The position numbers and the translations under genes are program-made. DNA of 64,000 nucleotides from positions 1,116,001 through 1,180,000 of the forward strand of contig NZ_RIBP01000001.1 in assembly GCF_007273535.1 (NCBI RefSeq), written 5' to 3'. Every line of letters begins with the position of its first letter. The first letter of the stretch is position 1. Under the pieces are notes generated by a model. The model saw only the letters and a list, made by a program, of their open reading frames with translations. It was not told the origin of the DNA and made no database searches. This stretch comes from Niallia circulans. Lineage in GTDB: Bacteria; Bacillota; Bacilli; Bacillales; Cytobacillaceae. Of the stretch, positions 8,591 through 17,371 are shown one piece after another.

Positions 8591-10828
8591 TTAGGAGTGC
8601 CGATATTCTTTTCGGTAATCTCCTGGGGTGATGCCCAACTTCTTTTTAAAAAAGCGGATGAAATTTTGAGGGTTGCGATATTTCAAACGCTCAGCGATAT
8701 CCTTTATCGCTAAATCAGTGTCTTTCAGCCAGGTTTGTGCCATCTGTAAACGATAATTCATTAAATAATCTACGAAGGTTTGACCATATTCTTTTTTGAA
8801 AACATTGCTTAAATAATTAGGATTATAATGCAATCTGTCAGCAATCAAATCCAAGGAAATTTCTTCATCAAATTCGGTTTGGATAATATAAACCATTTTT
8901 TCTGACAGTGATTTAAACCCGCGCTCCGTCTTATCTTGCGTACTGATTATTACTGGTTTTATTAAGTCATTGATCAGCATTTGTTTGATTTTTTCGGGAT
9001 GGTAAGCAGTGATTGCTGCTTGGTACATTTTCTTAATATTTTCAAAGATTTTTGATTCTGCACCTAATAGCTGGCCTAGCTGTACAAGCTCATTAATGAC
9101 TCTTATTAAAGTTACCCCTAAGCTTATCGGGTTTTTATTTAAGCGGAAAATTTCATCCACTAAAACGCCAACCATGCTTATGACAACTTCTTCCTCTCCT
9201 GACCGAATAGCAGTCATTAACTCATTTTGCAGCTCGACAGGAAATTTTGAAATCGACGCATCATTTAGCATTGAAGCAATATCCTTATAGAATATTATTG
9301 ATTCTGCACCAACATTCACTCGATAATGAAGCGATTCTTTCGCTAAATCTACTGCTTGCTTACTTTCTATTAAACTGTCATAAGCAGGGCTGATTCCGGC
9401 GCTTATTACTATATTCAAGTATTTCTTCACAGCTGTTTGAATGTCTGTGTAATACGTCATAATACTCCGTTCTGCGTCTTGGTCCTCTTTACCTAGGACA
9501 AAGATGACTGCTTGCATCTCATCATTTAACACAATCGGAATTAAGCGTTCATTTTTAGGGATTATTTCCTGCACAATATTATTTATGCCCAATAAAAATA
9601 CGCTTCTATCCTCCAATAGTTTGTCATCTAAGTTATCGATTTGGATTAATCCAGTATAAAACACCTTATTTTCCGCTAACTGGTATCCAAATTGCTCCAA
9701 TCGGTGCGTAACCTCGTTTTCAGTTATGCGTTTTCTAAATAAACTCAAAACAAATAAAGTCTCTAATTGCGGTTTTTGCTTCGTTAAATTAGCTGTTAAC
9801 ACCTCCTTTTGACCAACTACCTTTTCCACAGATTCAGCTAACAGAGAGAGTTCATTTTGCTTTGGATTTGCCCGTTGAATACCAAGCTTGTCTTGAATTC
9901 TTTTGATAGGACGTGAAAAGGATTCAGCCAGCAAATACGAAAGAAAGCCAACTAGCAAAATCAAAATAGCAGAAGCAATAAAAAGTCCGATTCTCGTGTT
10001 ATGAATGATACTGCCAATTTCACCTTCGTTAATCTCTACTAAGTAAAGCCAATTATTATAATTTGAGCGCGTAAAAACATACTTCTTTCCGTCGTCTGTA
10101 TTGATTACACTTGAATTTTCGCCATTTTCGACAGCTGCTGTTTTTAAGTGCCGAAAGCTGTCCTCAGGTAGTTTTGTTTCATTACTTGCAGTTGTATAAA
10201 TCAGCTTGTCTGTTCGATCGTAAATTTGCACAAGCTGGTGATTCTCCCCAACAATTGTATCAATGCTTAATTTAGGAATATTTGCTATTCCTACTGCAAA
10301 TTTTTCACTTTGATAAATGGGCAGAGTCATAACCATTTGGATGCCGTTATTAATCGGTTCCCAAAAAAGGCTTCTGCTTGTATCGGATACATATTCTTTT
10401 TGATATTTTTTTACATCATCCATCGCCTGGGTTTTTAAAGAACCTTCAATAATTCCCCATTGTTGTGTTAAGCTAATCAAACTATAGTGGCTTCCTTCAA
10501 TCCCCATCAATTCTATGTAACTCATTTCTTTTTTTATGTCGCGATAAGTAGCGAAATCTTTGTCAGACAGTGGATTATTAAACACTTTTTCAAAATTTGC
10601 AGTTGAACTGTATGCCGTAAATCCGTATTCAATTGTCCTTACCTTCTGTTCCACGTTCTGGAGGATTTGCTTTGTATAATTTTTCTTATCTGTTAAAAAG
10701 CTTTCCTCAACAGATTCATAGGTAGAGTTATAGATAAAGATACTGAATCCAACAACAAGACCGACTCCAACTAAGAGAAACGGAATAAAAAGACTGTGAA
10801 ACACGCGCGTTTTTTGAAACAAAATCAT
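8591..10828 (-). CDS. Membrane-bound AraC-family regulator, YesS-like
   Basis: About 745 residues. An N-terminal membrane helix (about 10-33) is followed by an extracytoplasmic sensor region of about 250 residues with Cache-like character. A second helix (about 283-305, IGLFIASAILILLVGFLSYLL) follows, then a cytoplasmic linker. The C-terminal double helix-turn-helix runs over the last 100 residues (ISLDLIADRLHYNPNYLSNVFKKEYG and IKDIAERLKYRNPQNFIRFFKKKLG). YesS-type regulators activate pectin and rhamnogalacturonan genes, and the neighbours here are such genes. GTG at 10831 is also possible, but ATG 10828 is better spaced from AAGGA. A perfect cre site 30 bp upstream suggests CcpA repression. 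Confidence 0.9.
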   Translation of the reverse strand: MILFQKTRVFHSLFIPFLLVGVGLVVGFSIFIYNSTYESVEESFLTDKKNYTKQILQNVEQKVRTIEYGFTAYSSTANFEKVFNNPLSDKDFATYRDIKKEMSYIELMGIEGSHYSLISLTQQWGIIEGSLKTQAMDDVKKYQKEYVSDTSRSLFWEPINNGIQMVMTLPIYQSEKFAVGIANIPKLSIDTIVGENHQLVQIYDRTDKLIYTTASNETKLPEDSFRHLKTAAVENGENSSVINTDDGKKYVFTRSNYNNWLYLVEINEGEIGSIIHNTRIGLFIASAILILLVGFLSYLLAESFSRPIKRIQDKLGIQRANPKQNELSLLAESVEKVVGQKEVLTANLTKQKPQLETLFVLSLFRKRITENEVTHRLEQFGYQLAENKVFYTGLIQIDNLDDKLLEDRSVFLLGINNIVQEIIPKNERLIPIVLNDEMQAVIFVLGKEDQDAERSIMTYYTDIQTAVKKYLNIVISAGISPAYDSLIESKQAVDLAKESLHYRVNVGAESIIFYKDIASMLNDASISKFPVELQNELMTAIRSGEEEVVISMVGVLVDEIFRLNKNPISLGVTLIRVINELVQLGQLLGAESKIFENIKKMYQAAITAYHPEKIKQMLINDLIKPVIISTQDKTERGFKSLSEKMVYIIQTEFDEEISLDLIADRLHYNPNYLSNVFKKEYGQTFVDYLMNYRLQMAQTWLKDTDLAIKDIAERLKYRNPQNFIRFFKKKLGITPGDYRKEYRHS

Positions 10829-10857
10829 CACTCCTTCATAGTTTTTCGTTCACTATT

Positions 10858-10871
10858 TGTAAGCGTTATCA
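10858..10871. promoter_or_regulatory. Catabolite responsive element (cre), perfect match
   Basis: TGTAAGCGTTATCA fits the CcpA consensus TGWAANCGNTNWCA at every defined position. It lies 30 bp upstream of the YesS-like regulator start, a position suited to repression by CcpA. Confidence 0.85.
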
Positions 10872-10999
10872 TTTTTTAATACCTTATTTCTCTGCAAAGT
10901 AGCAATTTTCCTTGGTTACCATTCAGTATACACCTTCATGGTAGATAAATTTGGTGAATTATGTAACTCGATTTCCAATTGTATTAATAAGAGGAATTG

Positions 11000-11017
11000 A
11001 CTTATAAACCTATAAGT
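11000..11017. promoter_or_regulatory. Inverted repeat, possible operator
   Basis: ACTTATA-aacc-TATAAGT is a perfect 7-4-7 inverted repeat just upstream of the second cre site. It could be an activator or repressor site for the divergent genes; the protein is not known. Confidence 0.4.
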
Positions 11018-11024
11018 TATATTA

Positions 11025-11038
11025 TGTAAGCGTTAACA
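11025..11038. promoter_or_regulatory. Catabolite responsive element (cre), perfect match
   Basis: TGTAAGCGTTAACA matches the cre consensus at every defined position. It is about 115 bp upstream of the acetylesterase start and predicts glucose repression of that gene. Confidence 0.85.
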
Positions 11039-11068
11039 CATCATTCGTATTTAACAAAAACAATAGTT

Positions 11069-11090
11069 CTATTATGATTATACATAATAG
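11069..11090. promoter_or_regulatory. 8-6-8 inverted repeat, possible operator
   Basis: CTATTATG, six bases, then CATAATAG: a perfect inverted repeat about 63 bp upstream of the acetylesterase ATG. A regulator site is likely. No T tract follows, so it is not an intrinsic terminator. Confidence 0.45.
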
Positions 11091-11152
11091 TGTTAACGTG
11101 TGCATATACCTAATTGAAAAAAATGGATAATTACTATATAGGAGTTGTTTAT

Positions 11153-11842
11153 ATGGAGGGAAATATTACTATTTTCATCGCTGGAGATTCAACAGCTGCA
11201 ATGAAAATACAGGAGAAGCGTCCAGAAACGGGCTGGGGTGAGGCTTTCCAAGCATATCTTTCAGAGGCCGTCATCCTTGATAACCGGGCAATTAATGGCA
11301 AAAGCACGAAATCCTTCCTCAAAGAAGGCCATTTAAGAGCAATTGAGAAGTGCATTAAACGAGGTGATTACCTGCTTATTCAATTTGGTCATAACGATCA
11401 AAAACTGGAGGATTCTGCAAAAGGCACACAGCCGTATGGAGAATATCAGCAAAATCTCTTACAATATGTTCAGGTTGCACAAAGTGTGAATGCCTTTCCT
11501 TTATTATTAACATCTGTTACGCGCCGTAATTTCAATGGAACTATCATTGACGAAAAGTCTGTTGGAGACTATCCAAAAGCAATGCTTGAATTTGCTGCAG
11601 AAAATAATGTACCTGTACTTGATATCCATACAATAACACGAGAGTTTTTCAATGCAGCAGGTGAAGAAAAGTCAAAGGATTATTTTTTACATATAGCTCC
11701 AGGCCAATCTGAGAACTACCCTGACGGTATTACCGACAATACCCATTTTAATGCAAAAGGAGCCGCAATTGTCGCTAAATTAATTGCCGTGGCAATGAAA
11801 GAAAGCAATTTATCTATAAAGGATTTTATTGTACTGCCTTGA
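11153..11842 (+). CDS. Rhamnogalacturonan acetylesterase, SGNH/GDSL family (CE12)
   Basis: A 229-residue SGNH hydrolase. Block I is IFIAGDSTAA (Ser near residue 13), the Asn block is FGHNDQK and the catalytic Asp-His block is DNTHFNAKGA near the end. CE12 enzymes such as YesT/RhgT of B. subtilis remove acetyl groups from rhamnogalacturonan. No signal peptide is present, so it is probably cytosolic like the other enzymes of the locus. ATG 11153 is chosen because AGGAG lies eight bases upstream; the ATG at 11114 has no ribosome site. Two perfect cre sites lie in the divergent control region. Confidence 0.9.
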   Translation: MEGNITIFIAGDSTAAMKIQEKRPETGWGEAFQAYLSEAVILDNRAINGKSTKSFLKEGHLRAIEKCIKRGDYLLIQFGHNDQKLEDSAKGTQPYGEYQQNLLQYVQVAQSVNAFPLLLTSVTRRNFNGTIIDEKSVGDYPKAMLEFAAENNVPVLDIHTITREFFNAAGEEKSKDYFLHIAPGQSENYPDGITDNTHFNAKGAAIVAKLIAVAMKESNLSIKDFIVLP

Positions 11843-11970
11843 TAATAACAGAAGCGGTTTCCTCTATATCTAGGAATTTCCCTAGCATTTTTCCCTTCTC
11901 TGTTAAAATATTTGCTAAAATAGCTTTAAGGAACAAAAACTATTCTTAAAAATTATTTAAGGTGACAAAC

Positions 11971-12870
11971 ATGAATATAACCCAGCTTCAATATTTAATT
12001 GATGTCGGAGAACTAGGCTCCTTTACAGATGCCGCCAAAAAGAACTTAATGACAGTCCCAGCCATCAGCCTGTCCATCACGCAATTAGAGGCAGAATTAG
12101 ATGTGCTGCTTTTTACTCGTTCACGCAAAGGTGTAACCCCAACAGTAGAAGGCAAAAAAGTCATCCAGCATGCCGTAACCGTTTTGAAAACCATCGACAT
12201 GCTGAAATATGAAATTGCTGTTTCCAAAAACAACCTGTATGGAAATATTGTTATTGCCACAATTCCCGGACTAGTTTCACAAATCATTAATAATACCCTT
12301 GAATTTCGTGAAAGCTACCCTTACATTAATGTACAGGTAATGGAGGAAGATACTGCTGCAGTGCTGGAACAAGTAAAAAATGGCCATGCAGATATGGGCT
12401 TTGTTTCGTTAGGCTCAGGCAATCATGATGTTGCGTTGGAATGGGAACCGATTAAAAGGGTCGAAGTGGTGCTTGCCGTTAATAAAAGCTCTATCTTAAG
12501 ATTCAACAATAAGATATCCCTTGACCAAATCATAAACGAAATGAATGAATCAATTGTCCTGTACAATGACCCTTACTTGAAAAAAATTGCCGAGGATTTA
12601 TTTCCAGATAACTTGAGGAACAGAATTGCCTTGACGACAAATAACGGAGACGTTCTTTTACAAATGGTACTGCAAAGGAACGCTATCACGATCACTAATG
12701 ACTATATCATTCAAGCATTGCCGACACATCTTAAGGATGAAGTCGTGACAATTTCCATTAATGAGTATCTTACCCTTTCCAATTATTTATGGCGTGTGAC
12801 TCGAAAAAATGAAAAATGCCCGGAAATGATTAATCAGTTTACAGAGCACCTTTTGCGGGATTTAAAATAA
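11971..12870 (+). CDS. LysR-family transcriptional regulator
   Basis: A 299-residue LysR protein. The N-terminal winged helix-turn-helix starts with MNITQLQYLIDVGELGSFTD and ISLSITQLEAELDVLLFTRS. The effector domain (about 90-299) has two periplasmic-binding-like lobes (GNIVIATIPG, VLEQVKNGHADMGFV). ATG 11971 is preferred over GTG 11962 because AAGGTG lies before it and LysR proteins usually begin at this point. It is a single gene closed by a terminator shared with the convergent dehydrogenase gene. Neither a target nor an inducer is evident. Confidence 0.9.
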   Translation: MNITQLQYLIDVGELGSFTDAAKKNLMTVPAISLSITQLEAELDVLLFTRSRKGVTPTVEGKKVIQHAVTVLKTIDMLKYEIAVSKNNLYGNIVIATIPGLVSQIINNTLEFRESYPYINVQVMEEDTAAVLEQVKNGHADMGFVSLGSGNHDVALEWEPIKRVEVVLAVNKSSILRFNNKISLDQIINEMNESIVLYNDPYLKKIAEDLFPDNLRNRIALTTNNGDVLLQMVLQRNAITITNDYIIQALPTHLKDEVVTISINEYLTLSNYLWRVTRKNEKCPEMINQFTEHLLRDLK

Positions 12871-12874
12871 CAAA

Positions 12875-12900
12875 AAAGCCTTCCGAATGCGGAAGGCTTT
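12875..12900. terminator. Bidirectional intrinsic terminator
   Basis: AAAGCCTTCCG-aatg-CGGAAGGCTTT is a perfect 11-bp stem flanked by A and T runs. It ends the LysR gene (+) and the hydroxyacyl-CoA dehydrogenase gene (-). Confidence 0.93.
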
Positions 12901-12908
12901 CTGTTATA

Positions 12909-13808
12909 TTAATTTCCCAAGAAATCAGGGTCCATGAAGCGAGGATTTGGATACTTATAAAACCCTTCTCCTGTGGCAGCCCCAAGTTTTCCTTTGTCAA
13001 TATACTCTGTTTTCAAAAGCTTTGCCAACTTTTTGAATTCTGAATTACCTGTCGCTTCCGCTTTTGCCTTTACAATATTGTATGATGTTGTGATGCCGAC
13101 AACGTCAAGGATCGCAAATGGACCTTTTGGCGCTCCTGTTGCAATCATCCATGTTTTGTCAATTGTTTCAACATCAGCAACCTCTTTTGATAACAATAGC
13201 TCTGCGGCGTCTAAAAGCGGCACAAGCAAGGAATTCAAAATATATCCGGGCTGCTCCTTATGAAGAGGCAATGCTACCATGCCAATTGCTTTCGCAAACT
13301 CAACAACTTGATCAAACACGTTCATGTCTGTTCCTTGGTGTTTCATTATCTCTGCTGTATTGTTTATCCAAATTTCATTAGCAAAGTGAAGTGCCAGAAA
13401 TTTCTCTGGGCGTCCAGTTGCTTCGGCAAACTGGCTAGGCAGTAATGTCGATGAATTTGTGGCAAATACGGTTTTTGCTGGTGCTACTTTGCTGAGATTT
13501 TGATAAAATTCTGTTTTAATCGGCACAATTTCTGGAATTGCTTCGATCAGCAAGTCTGCATCAGCAGTCGCTTTTGCTAAGTCACTGTTATAAGAAATGC
13601 GGTCAGATGCTGCTTCTACTTGTTCTTGACTCGCATTTAAATCCTTCTGATAACGTCCTTTTAATAGATTAATTTTTTCCTTTGCTGATTCAAGTACTTC
13701 ATCATTAATGTCATAAACGGTTACGTTAAAACCGTGGAAGGCTGATTGGAAAGCGATTTGACTTCCTAAAACTCCGCTGCCTGCTACTGTGATTTGTTTA
13801 AATTCCAT
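12909..13808 (-). CDS. 3-hydroxyacyl-CoA dehydrogenase family protein
   Basis: A 299-residue NAD-dependent dehydrogenase. The Rossmann glycine motif is at the N-terminus (VAGSGVLGSQIAF), followed by an acidic NAD-ribose site (TVYDIND). The catalytic-region ATNSSTLLPSQFA and LHFAN blocks follow, then the C-terminal helical domain with KEQPGYILNSLLVPLLDAA. The family oxidises 3-hydroxyacyl-CoA. Here the usual HFFNP-like block reads HFANEIW, so a non-CoA 3-hydroxy acid substrate is possible. It is a single gene; the TetR gene lies 107 bp upstream on the same strand. Confidence 0.85.
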   Translation of the reverse strand: MEFKQITVAGSGVLGSQIAFQSAFHGFNVTVYDINDEVLESAKEKINLLKGRYQKDLNASQEQVEAASDRISYNSDLAKATADADLLIEAIPEIVPIKTEFYQNLSKVAPAKTVFATNSSTLLPSQFAEATGRPEKFLALHFANEIWINNTAEIMKHQGTDMNVFDQVVEFAKAIGMVALPLHKEQPGYILNSLLVPLLDAAELLLSKEVADVETIDKTWMIATGAPKGPFAILDVVGITTSYNIVKAKAEATGNSEFKKLAKLLKTEYIDKGKLGAATGEGFYKYPNPRFMDPDFLGN

Positions 13809-13915
13809 GATTTATACCATCCCTTTGTATAAAACTATTTCGTTCGACAATATTATTTTAAAATAGATTATATATAAAATAAAGTTAATAAAATTTAATT
13901 TAATTTAAGTTTTAT

Positions 13916-14530
13916 TTAATGATGATTGCTGTCAGGTTTTTTTACGTTCACTTTTGGTGTAGAAAATCTTAAAATATGGATAAGCTGTTTTCCCATATAA
14001 TCAGGCTGTTCCTGAAAATCACTGTTGATCCACTGCATTAGAATGCCGATAATGCCATGAATTCTATAGGTGGAAAATAGGTTAATATCAATATCAGCAT
14101 CAACATCATCTGTAAAAAACTCAAATTCCGATCTGAAAATACGATCTAGCCTGTTAATCATTTTTTCCTGAAAGGAATAATTCGTTTCTGGTGACAGCAT
14201 TAGCTTATAGAAGTCTTTATGCTCTAGAAAATGATCAAACAATACAATGGCATTAGCAGACAACTCATGAAAATCAATGACAGATAAATTTTCATATGGC
14301 TTTTTATATGCTTCTTCCATCTGCTCAAACATATCCTCAATTATTTCATCCAATAGCTCTTCCTTGCATTTATAGTGTGCATAAAATGTGCCTCTATTAT
14401 AATCTGCCGCATGAACAATATCAGTTATGGTAATTTCTTGAAAACTCTTTTGTTTCATTAATTCCAACAATGCTGCTTTGAAATTCTCAACAGTTCTTTT
14501 AACCCGCTTATCTGGATAAATAATAGACAA
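13916..14530 (-). CDS. TetR-family transcriptional repressor
   Basis: About 204 residues. The N-terminal helix-turn-helix is KQKSFQEITITDIVHAADYNRGTFYAHYKCKEELL, a typical TetR block (listed here by its edges: ITITDIV to YKCKEEL). The C-terminal ligand domain is helical with TetR_C-like HFLEHKDFYKLML. I favour the TTG at 14530 because AAAGGGG lies eight bases upstream; a TTG at 14563 opens a longer frame without a ribosome site. A perfect 9-1-9 palindrome just upstream is a likely self-operator. The divergent SDR gene at 14690 is the probable target. Confidence 0.82.
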   Translation of the reverse strand: MSIIYPDKRVKRTVENFKAALLELMKQKSFQEITITDIVHAADYNRGTFYAHYKCKEELLDEIIEDMFEQMEEAYKKPYENLSVIDFHELSANAIVLFDHFLEHKDFYKLMLSPETNYSFQEKMINRLDRIFRSEFEFFTDDVDADIDINLFSTYRIHGIIGILMQWINSDFQEQPDYMGKQLIHILRFSTPKVNVKKPDSNHH

Positions 14531-14559
14531 TGGAAGGACCCCTTTAAAAATTTTACTAG

Positions 14560-14578
14560 ACAAATGATTATCATTTGT
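14560..14578. promoter_or_regulatory. 9-1-9 palindrome, likely TetR operator
   Basis: ACAAATGATTATCATTTGT is a perfect odd palindrome between the divergent TetR and SDR genes. Its 11-base core equals the centre of the Fur consensus, but the flanks do not match, so TetR autoregulation is the better reading. Confidence 0.55.
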
Positions 14579-14689
14579 ATGTTTTTGTACATATTCATTA
14601 TTATTGCATATTGAAGCCCTTTCATAAATAAACTAAGCTTTAATTGCAGATAAATAATACAATTTTAAAGATGAAGGGATCGATATAAT

Positions 14690-15460
14690 ATGACATTTCC
14701 AGTATTAGACGGAAAAGTTGCTATAGTAACGGGAGCTGCAATGGGTATGGGCCTTGCAACGGCAAAACTGTTTGCTGAAGCAAAGGCAAAGGTTGTCGTA
14801 GCAGACTTTAATGAAGAAAAAGGACAAGCAGCGGTTGCCGAAATTGAAGCTGCTGGCGGTACAGCATACTTTGTAAAAGTTGATATTTCTAAATCAGAGC
14901 AAGTGCAAAACCTTGTAGCAAAAACAGTCGAAAAATTCGGCCGTCTTGATGTTGCTGTTAATAATGCAGCCTTAACTCCTGACAATGCCCCAGCGGCAGA
15001 ATTCGATGAAGCATACTGGGACAGATTAATTTCTGTTGATTTGACTGGTACAGCGCTTTGCATGAAGTATGAATTACAGCAAATGATTAAGCAAGGCGAT
15101 GGCGGAAGCATTATCAATATTTCTTCTGTGAGTGGGTTCCGTCCACAGCCGAACAATATAGCATACGTTGCTGCAAAGCATGGTGTTGTTGGGATGACAA
15201 AGGTTGCTGCATTAGAGAACGGTCCTCAAAATATCCGTGTTAACACAGTTGCTCCAGGAGCAATTGACACACCAATGCTAAGAGGTTCATTAGAAGAAAC
15301 AGGTCAGACAGAAGAAGAATTTGCTCCACAGCTTAGCTTATTAGGCAGATTTGGCCAACCAATTGAAATCGCCCAAGCAAGCTTGTGGTTAGCCTCAGAC
15401 CAATCATCTTATGTAACGGGGACAACTATCCACGCAGATGCTGGTTATACAAGCAGATAA
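14690..15460 (+). CDS. Short-chain dehydrogenase/reductase (classical SDR)
   Basis: A 256-residue classical SDR. The cofactor motif is TGAAMGMG (residues about 14-21), followed by NNAA in the middle, the catalytic serine in INISSVSG, YVAAKHG (Tyr and Lys) and the C-terminal TTIHADAGYTSR. An aspartate in VADFNEE after beta-2 favours NAD(H). The substrate is unknown. The gene is divergent from a TetR gene that probably controls it, and ends in a strong terminator. Confidence 0.88.
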   Translation: MTFPVLDGKVAIVTGAAMGMGLATAKLFAEAKAKVVVADFNEEKGQAAVAEIEAAGGTAYFVKVDISKSEQVQNLVAKTVEKFGRLDVAVNNAALTPDNAPAAEFDEAYWDRLISVDLTGTALCMKYELQQMIKQGDGGSIINISSVSGFRPQPNNIAYVAAKHGVVGMTKVAALENGPQNIRVNTVAPGAIDTPMLRGSLEETGQTEEEFAPQLSLLGRFGQPIEIAQASLWLASDQSSYVTGTTIHADAGYTSR

Positions 15461-15466
15461 TTACAC

Positions 15467-15504
15467 AAAAGCAGCGGCTCTATATAGAGCTGCTGCTTTT
15501 TTTG
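15467..15504. terminator. Bidirectional intrinsic terminator
   Basis: AAAGCAGCGGCTC, a short loop, then GAGCTGCTGCTTTTTTT, with one G-T pair in the stem. It lies between the SDR gene (+) and the BceB-type permease gene (-). Confidence 0.9.
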
Positions 15505-15511
15505 CCCTGTA

Positions 15512-17371
15512 CTAAAGAACACGCTTAACCTGCTTTGTGTAAAAAAAACGGACAATCGCAAAGTAAATAACCTGGATTAATATAAAGACACCTAATACTG
15601 CTGTTGATATTTTTGTTAAATCATAATAAAAGAAATGTGACAGCGCTGTTAAAGCAACTGCACCATGAATCAATGCCACTAGAATTGGTGTAAAGAATAG
15701 AATCGCTGTTTGTCTTGTAAGAACATTCTTTAATTCCTTCTCTGTTAAGCCCATTTTAGCAATAGACCGAAACTTCTGTTTGTCTTCCTCTAAGTCCGCA
15801 TACAGTCGGAAATAAAGGAAGCTTCCCGCCGAAACAAAAAAGACGATTCCGATAAATAATCCTACAAATAATACTAAACCATATGCCTTATTTAGCTGAT
15901 AGATACTATAATCTTTAGCATAAAATTCATAAGGAGGAACTAATTTCTCTATCTTTTCGGAAGCTGCGATGACATTGTCTTGCCCTTTTGTTACTTGCCA
16001 AGCATGATAGCTCTCTACACTTATTGGCTCTGGCAGTTCTTTAAAGTCCTGATCAGAAACTACATAATAAGAGTCTGTTGCTGGAAGAGCTCTTGAATAG
16101 ATTACTTCCTCTGGAATTAAGGATGTACCTGAATTCAGGTTGATGTTTTGTTTAAGTAATTCTTCCGTTTGGCCATATTCATTACCGGTAAATTCAACTA
16201 CTTTAACCTCACCATTATTAATATCAATTGTATCCTCTCCCAAGAAAGCTGCAAATCTATTAAATTCAGTTTCACTAGTTATAACGATGTTATCTTGACC
16301 TATCTGATAATAATTGAGTTTTGTTTGCTCATGCATCGCTTTCATTTGTTCCTGGTTTACTGTTTCATTTATAAAAGCTACATCCTCTTTATCCTGATCA
16401 ACACTTATATAGGCAAATGTATAGGGATTATTATTTTTCAGCCCTGCTGTTAAGAAGGTTTGAAACCCAAACAATGTACCGATTGCACTAAAAGCTACAG
16501 TCGATATAATCGCAACCATAAAAAAAGTACGTGCATTATCCTTCATCCGAAAGGATAAATCTGAAAAAAGGATCATATTGGTTTTCCACCAGAAGATGTT
16601 GTTATTCTGTTTCAATTTGCGGATTATATAAACGCTTAGCTGTGTAAACAACAGATACGTGCCTAGAATTACAACAATCACTACTGGCAGCATCGCAACA
16701 ATTACGACCGCACCCTTTACAATTAATGCAGCTGCATAGCCAATACCAATCAGTAAGACGGCAAAAATCGTTAAAAAGATATTAGCCTTCGGTTCGCCTT
16801 TAGACTTCTTATTTCCCTTGATTAAATCAATCAGCTTACGGCTCCGTAATATATAGGAAACAAATAACGAAATCATGAAAAATAACAAAATAAAAGACAG
16901 AAATGTTACGATAATTGCTTGTAAAGGAAAATAAAAGTTAAGAGCTTCATCCAACACAAGCACATTTTCTGCGATTAATAAAATCACTTTGGAAAATATT
17001 AACCCTAATAGGATACCGCCTAGTGTTGCAAAAAAACCGATTACCATGTTCTCCAAGAAAATCATGAGACGAACTTGCCTAACGGACATCCCTTGCATCA
17101 TCAATAACCCTAACTCTTTCTTCCGCGTCGTCAAAAACGAACTCATTGAATAAAGGATAAAGAAGAAGGAAAAGACATAAATGATGGCTCCTGCAATATT
17201 CATCCCTTGTTGGACAGAGGAATTCATATCACTACCAGATATCACCTCGTGGAAGGCAAAAATCGCAAATGTAAAAAATACCATTACCGTAAACATACTG
17301 CTTAAGAAGTAGGCTGCATACAGTCGCTTGTTGCGAATGACATTATTAAACGCGAATCTGCGAAAGGTCAT
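15512..17371 (-). CDS. BceB-type FtsX permease of a peptide-antibiotic ABC transporter
   Basis: A 619-residue membrane protein. It has one N-terminal helix, an FtsX block (about 55-230), a further set of helices and a large extracellular domain (about 310-510), then three C-terminal helices. This is the ten-helix BceB layout in which the big extracellular loop senses the antibiotic. The FtsX region contains FLTTRKKELGLLMMQGMS. ATG 17371 is preferred because AGGAGG lies eight bases upstream. It overlaps the ATPase gene by 26 bp. Together with the two-component genes upstream it makes a full BceRS-BceAB module (bacitracin, lantibiotic or related peptide resistance); the exact drug is not readable. 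Confidence 0.9.
   Translation of the reverse strand: MTFRRFAFNNVIRNKRLYAAYFLSSMFTVMVFFTFAIFAFHEVISGSDMNSSVQQGMNIAGAIIYVFSFFFILYSMSSFLTTRKKELGLLMMQGMSVRQVRLMIFLENMVIGFFATLGGILLGLIFSKVILLIAENVLVLDEALNFYFPLQAIIVTFLSFILLFFMISLFVSYILRSRKLIDLIKGNKKSKGEPKANIFLTIFAVLLIGIGYAAALIVKGAVVIVAMLPVVIVVILGTYLLFTQLSVYIIRKLKQNNNIFWWKTNMILFSDLSFRMKDNARTFFMVAIISTVAFSAIGTLFGFQTFLTAGLKNNNPYTFAYISVDQDKEDVAFINETVNQEQMKAMHEQTKLNYYQIGQDNIVITSETEFNRFAAFLGEDTIDINNGEVKVVEFTGNEYGQTEELLKQNINLNSGTSLIPEEVIYSRALPATDSYYVVSDQDFKELPEPISVESYHAWQVTKGQDNVIAASEKIEKLVPPYEFYAKDYSIYQLNKAYGLVLFVGLFIGIVFFVSAGSFLYFRLYADLEEDKQKFRSIAKMGLTEKELKNVLTRQTAILFFTPILVALIHGAVALTALSHFFYYDLTKISTAVLGVFILIQVIYFAIVRFFYTKQVKRVL

Larger units (their letters stand above)
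10829..11152. other. Divergent control region with cre sites and palindromes
   Basis: This 324-bp intergenic region separates the AraC regulator gene (-) from the CE12 acetylesterase gene (+). It holds two perfect cre sites (10858, 11025) and two inverted repeats (11000-11017 and 11069-11090), each listed separately. I see no gene in it. Confidence 0.7.

Noticed and set aside
11091..11104. Third cre site, TGTTAACGTGTGCA
   Set aside because: Three mismatches to the consensus at defined positions.
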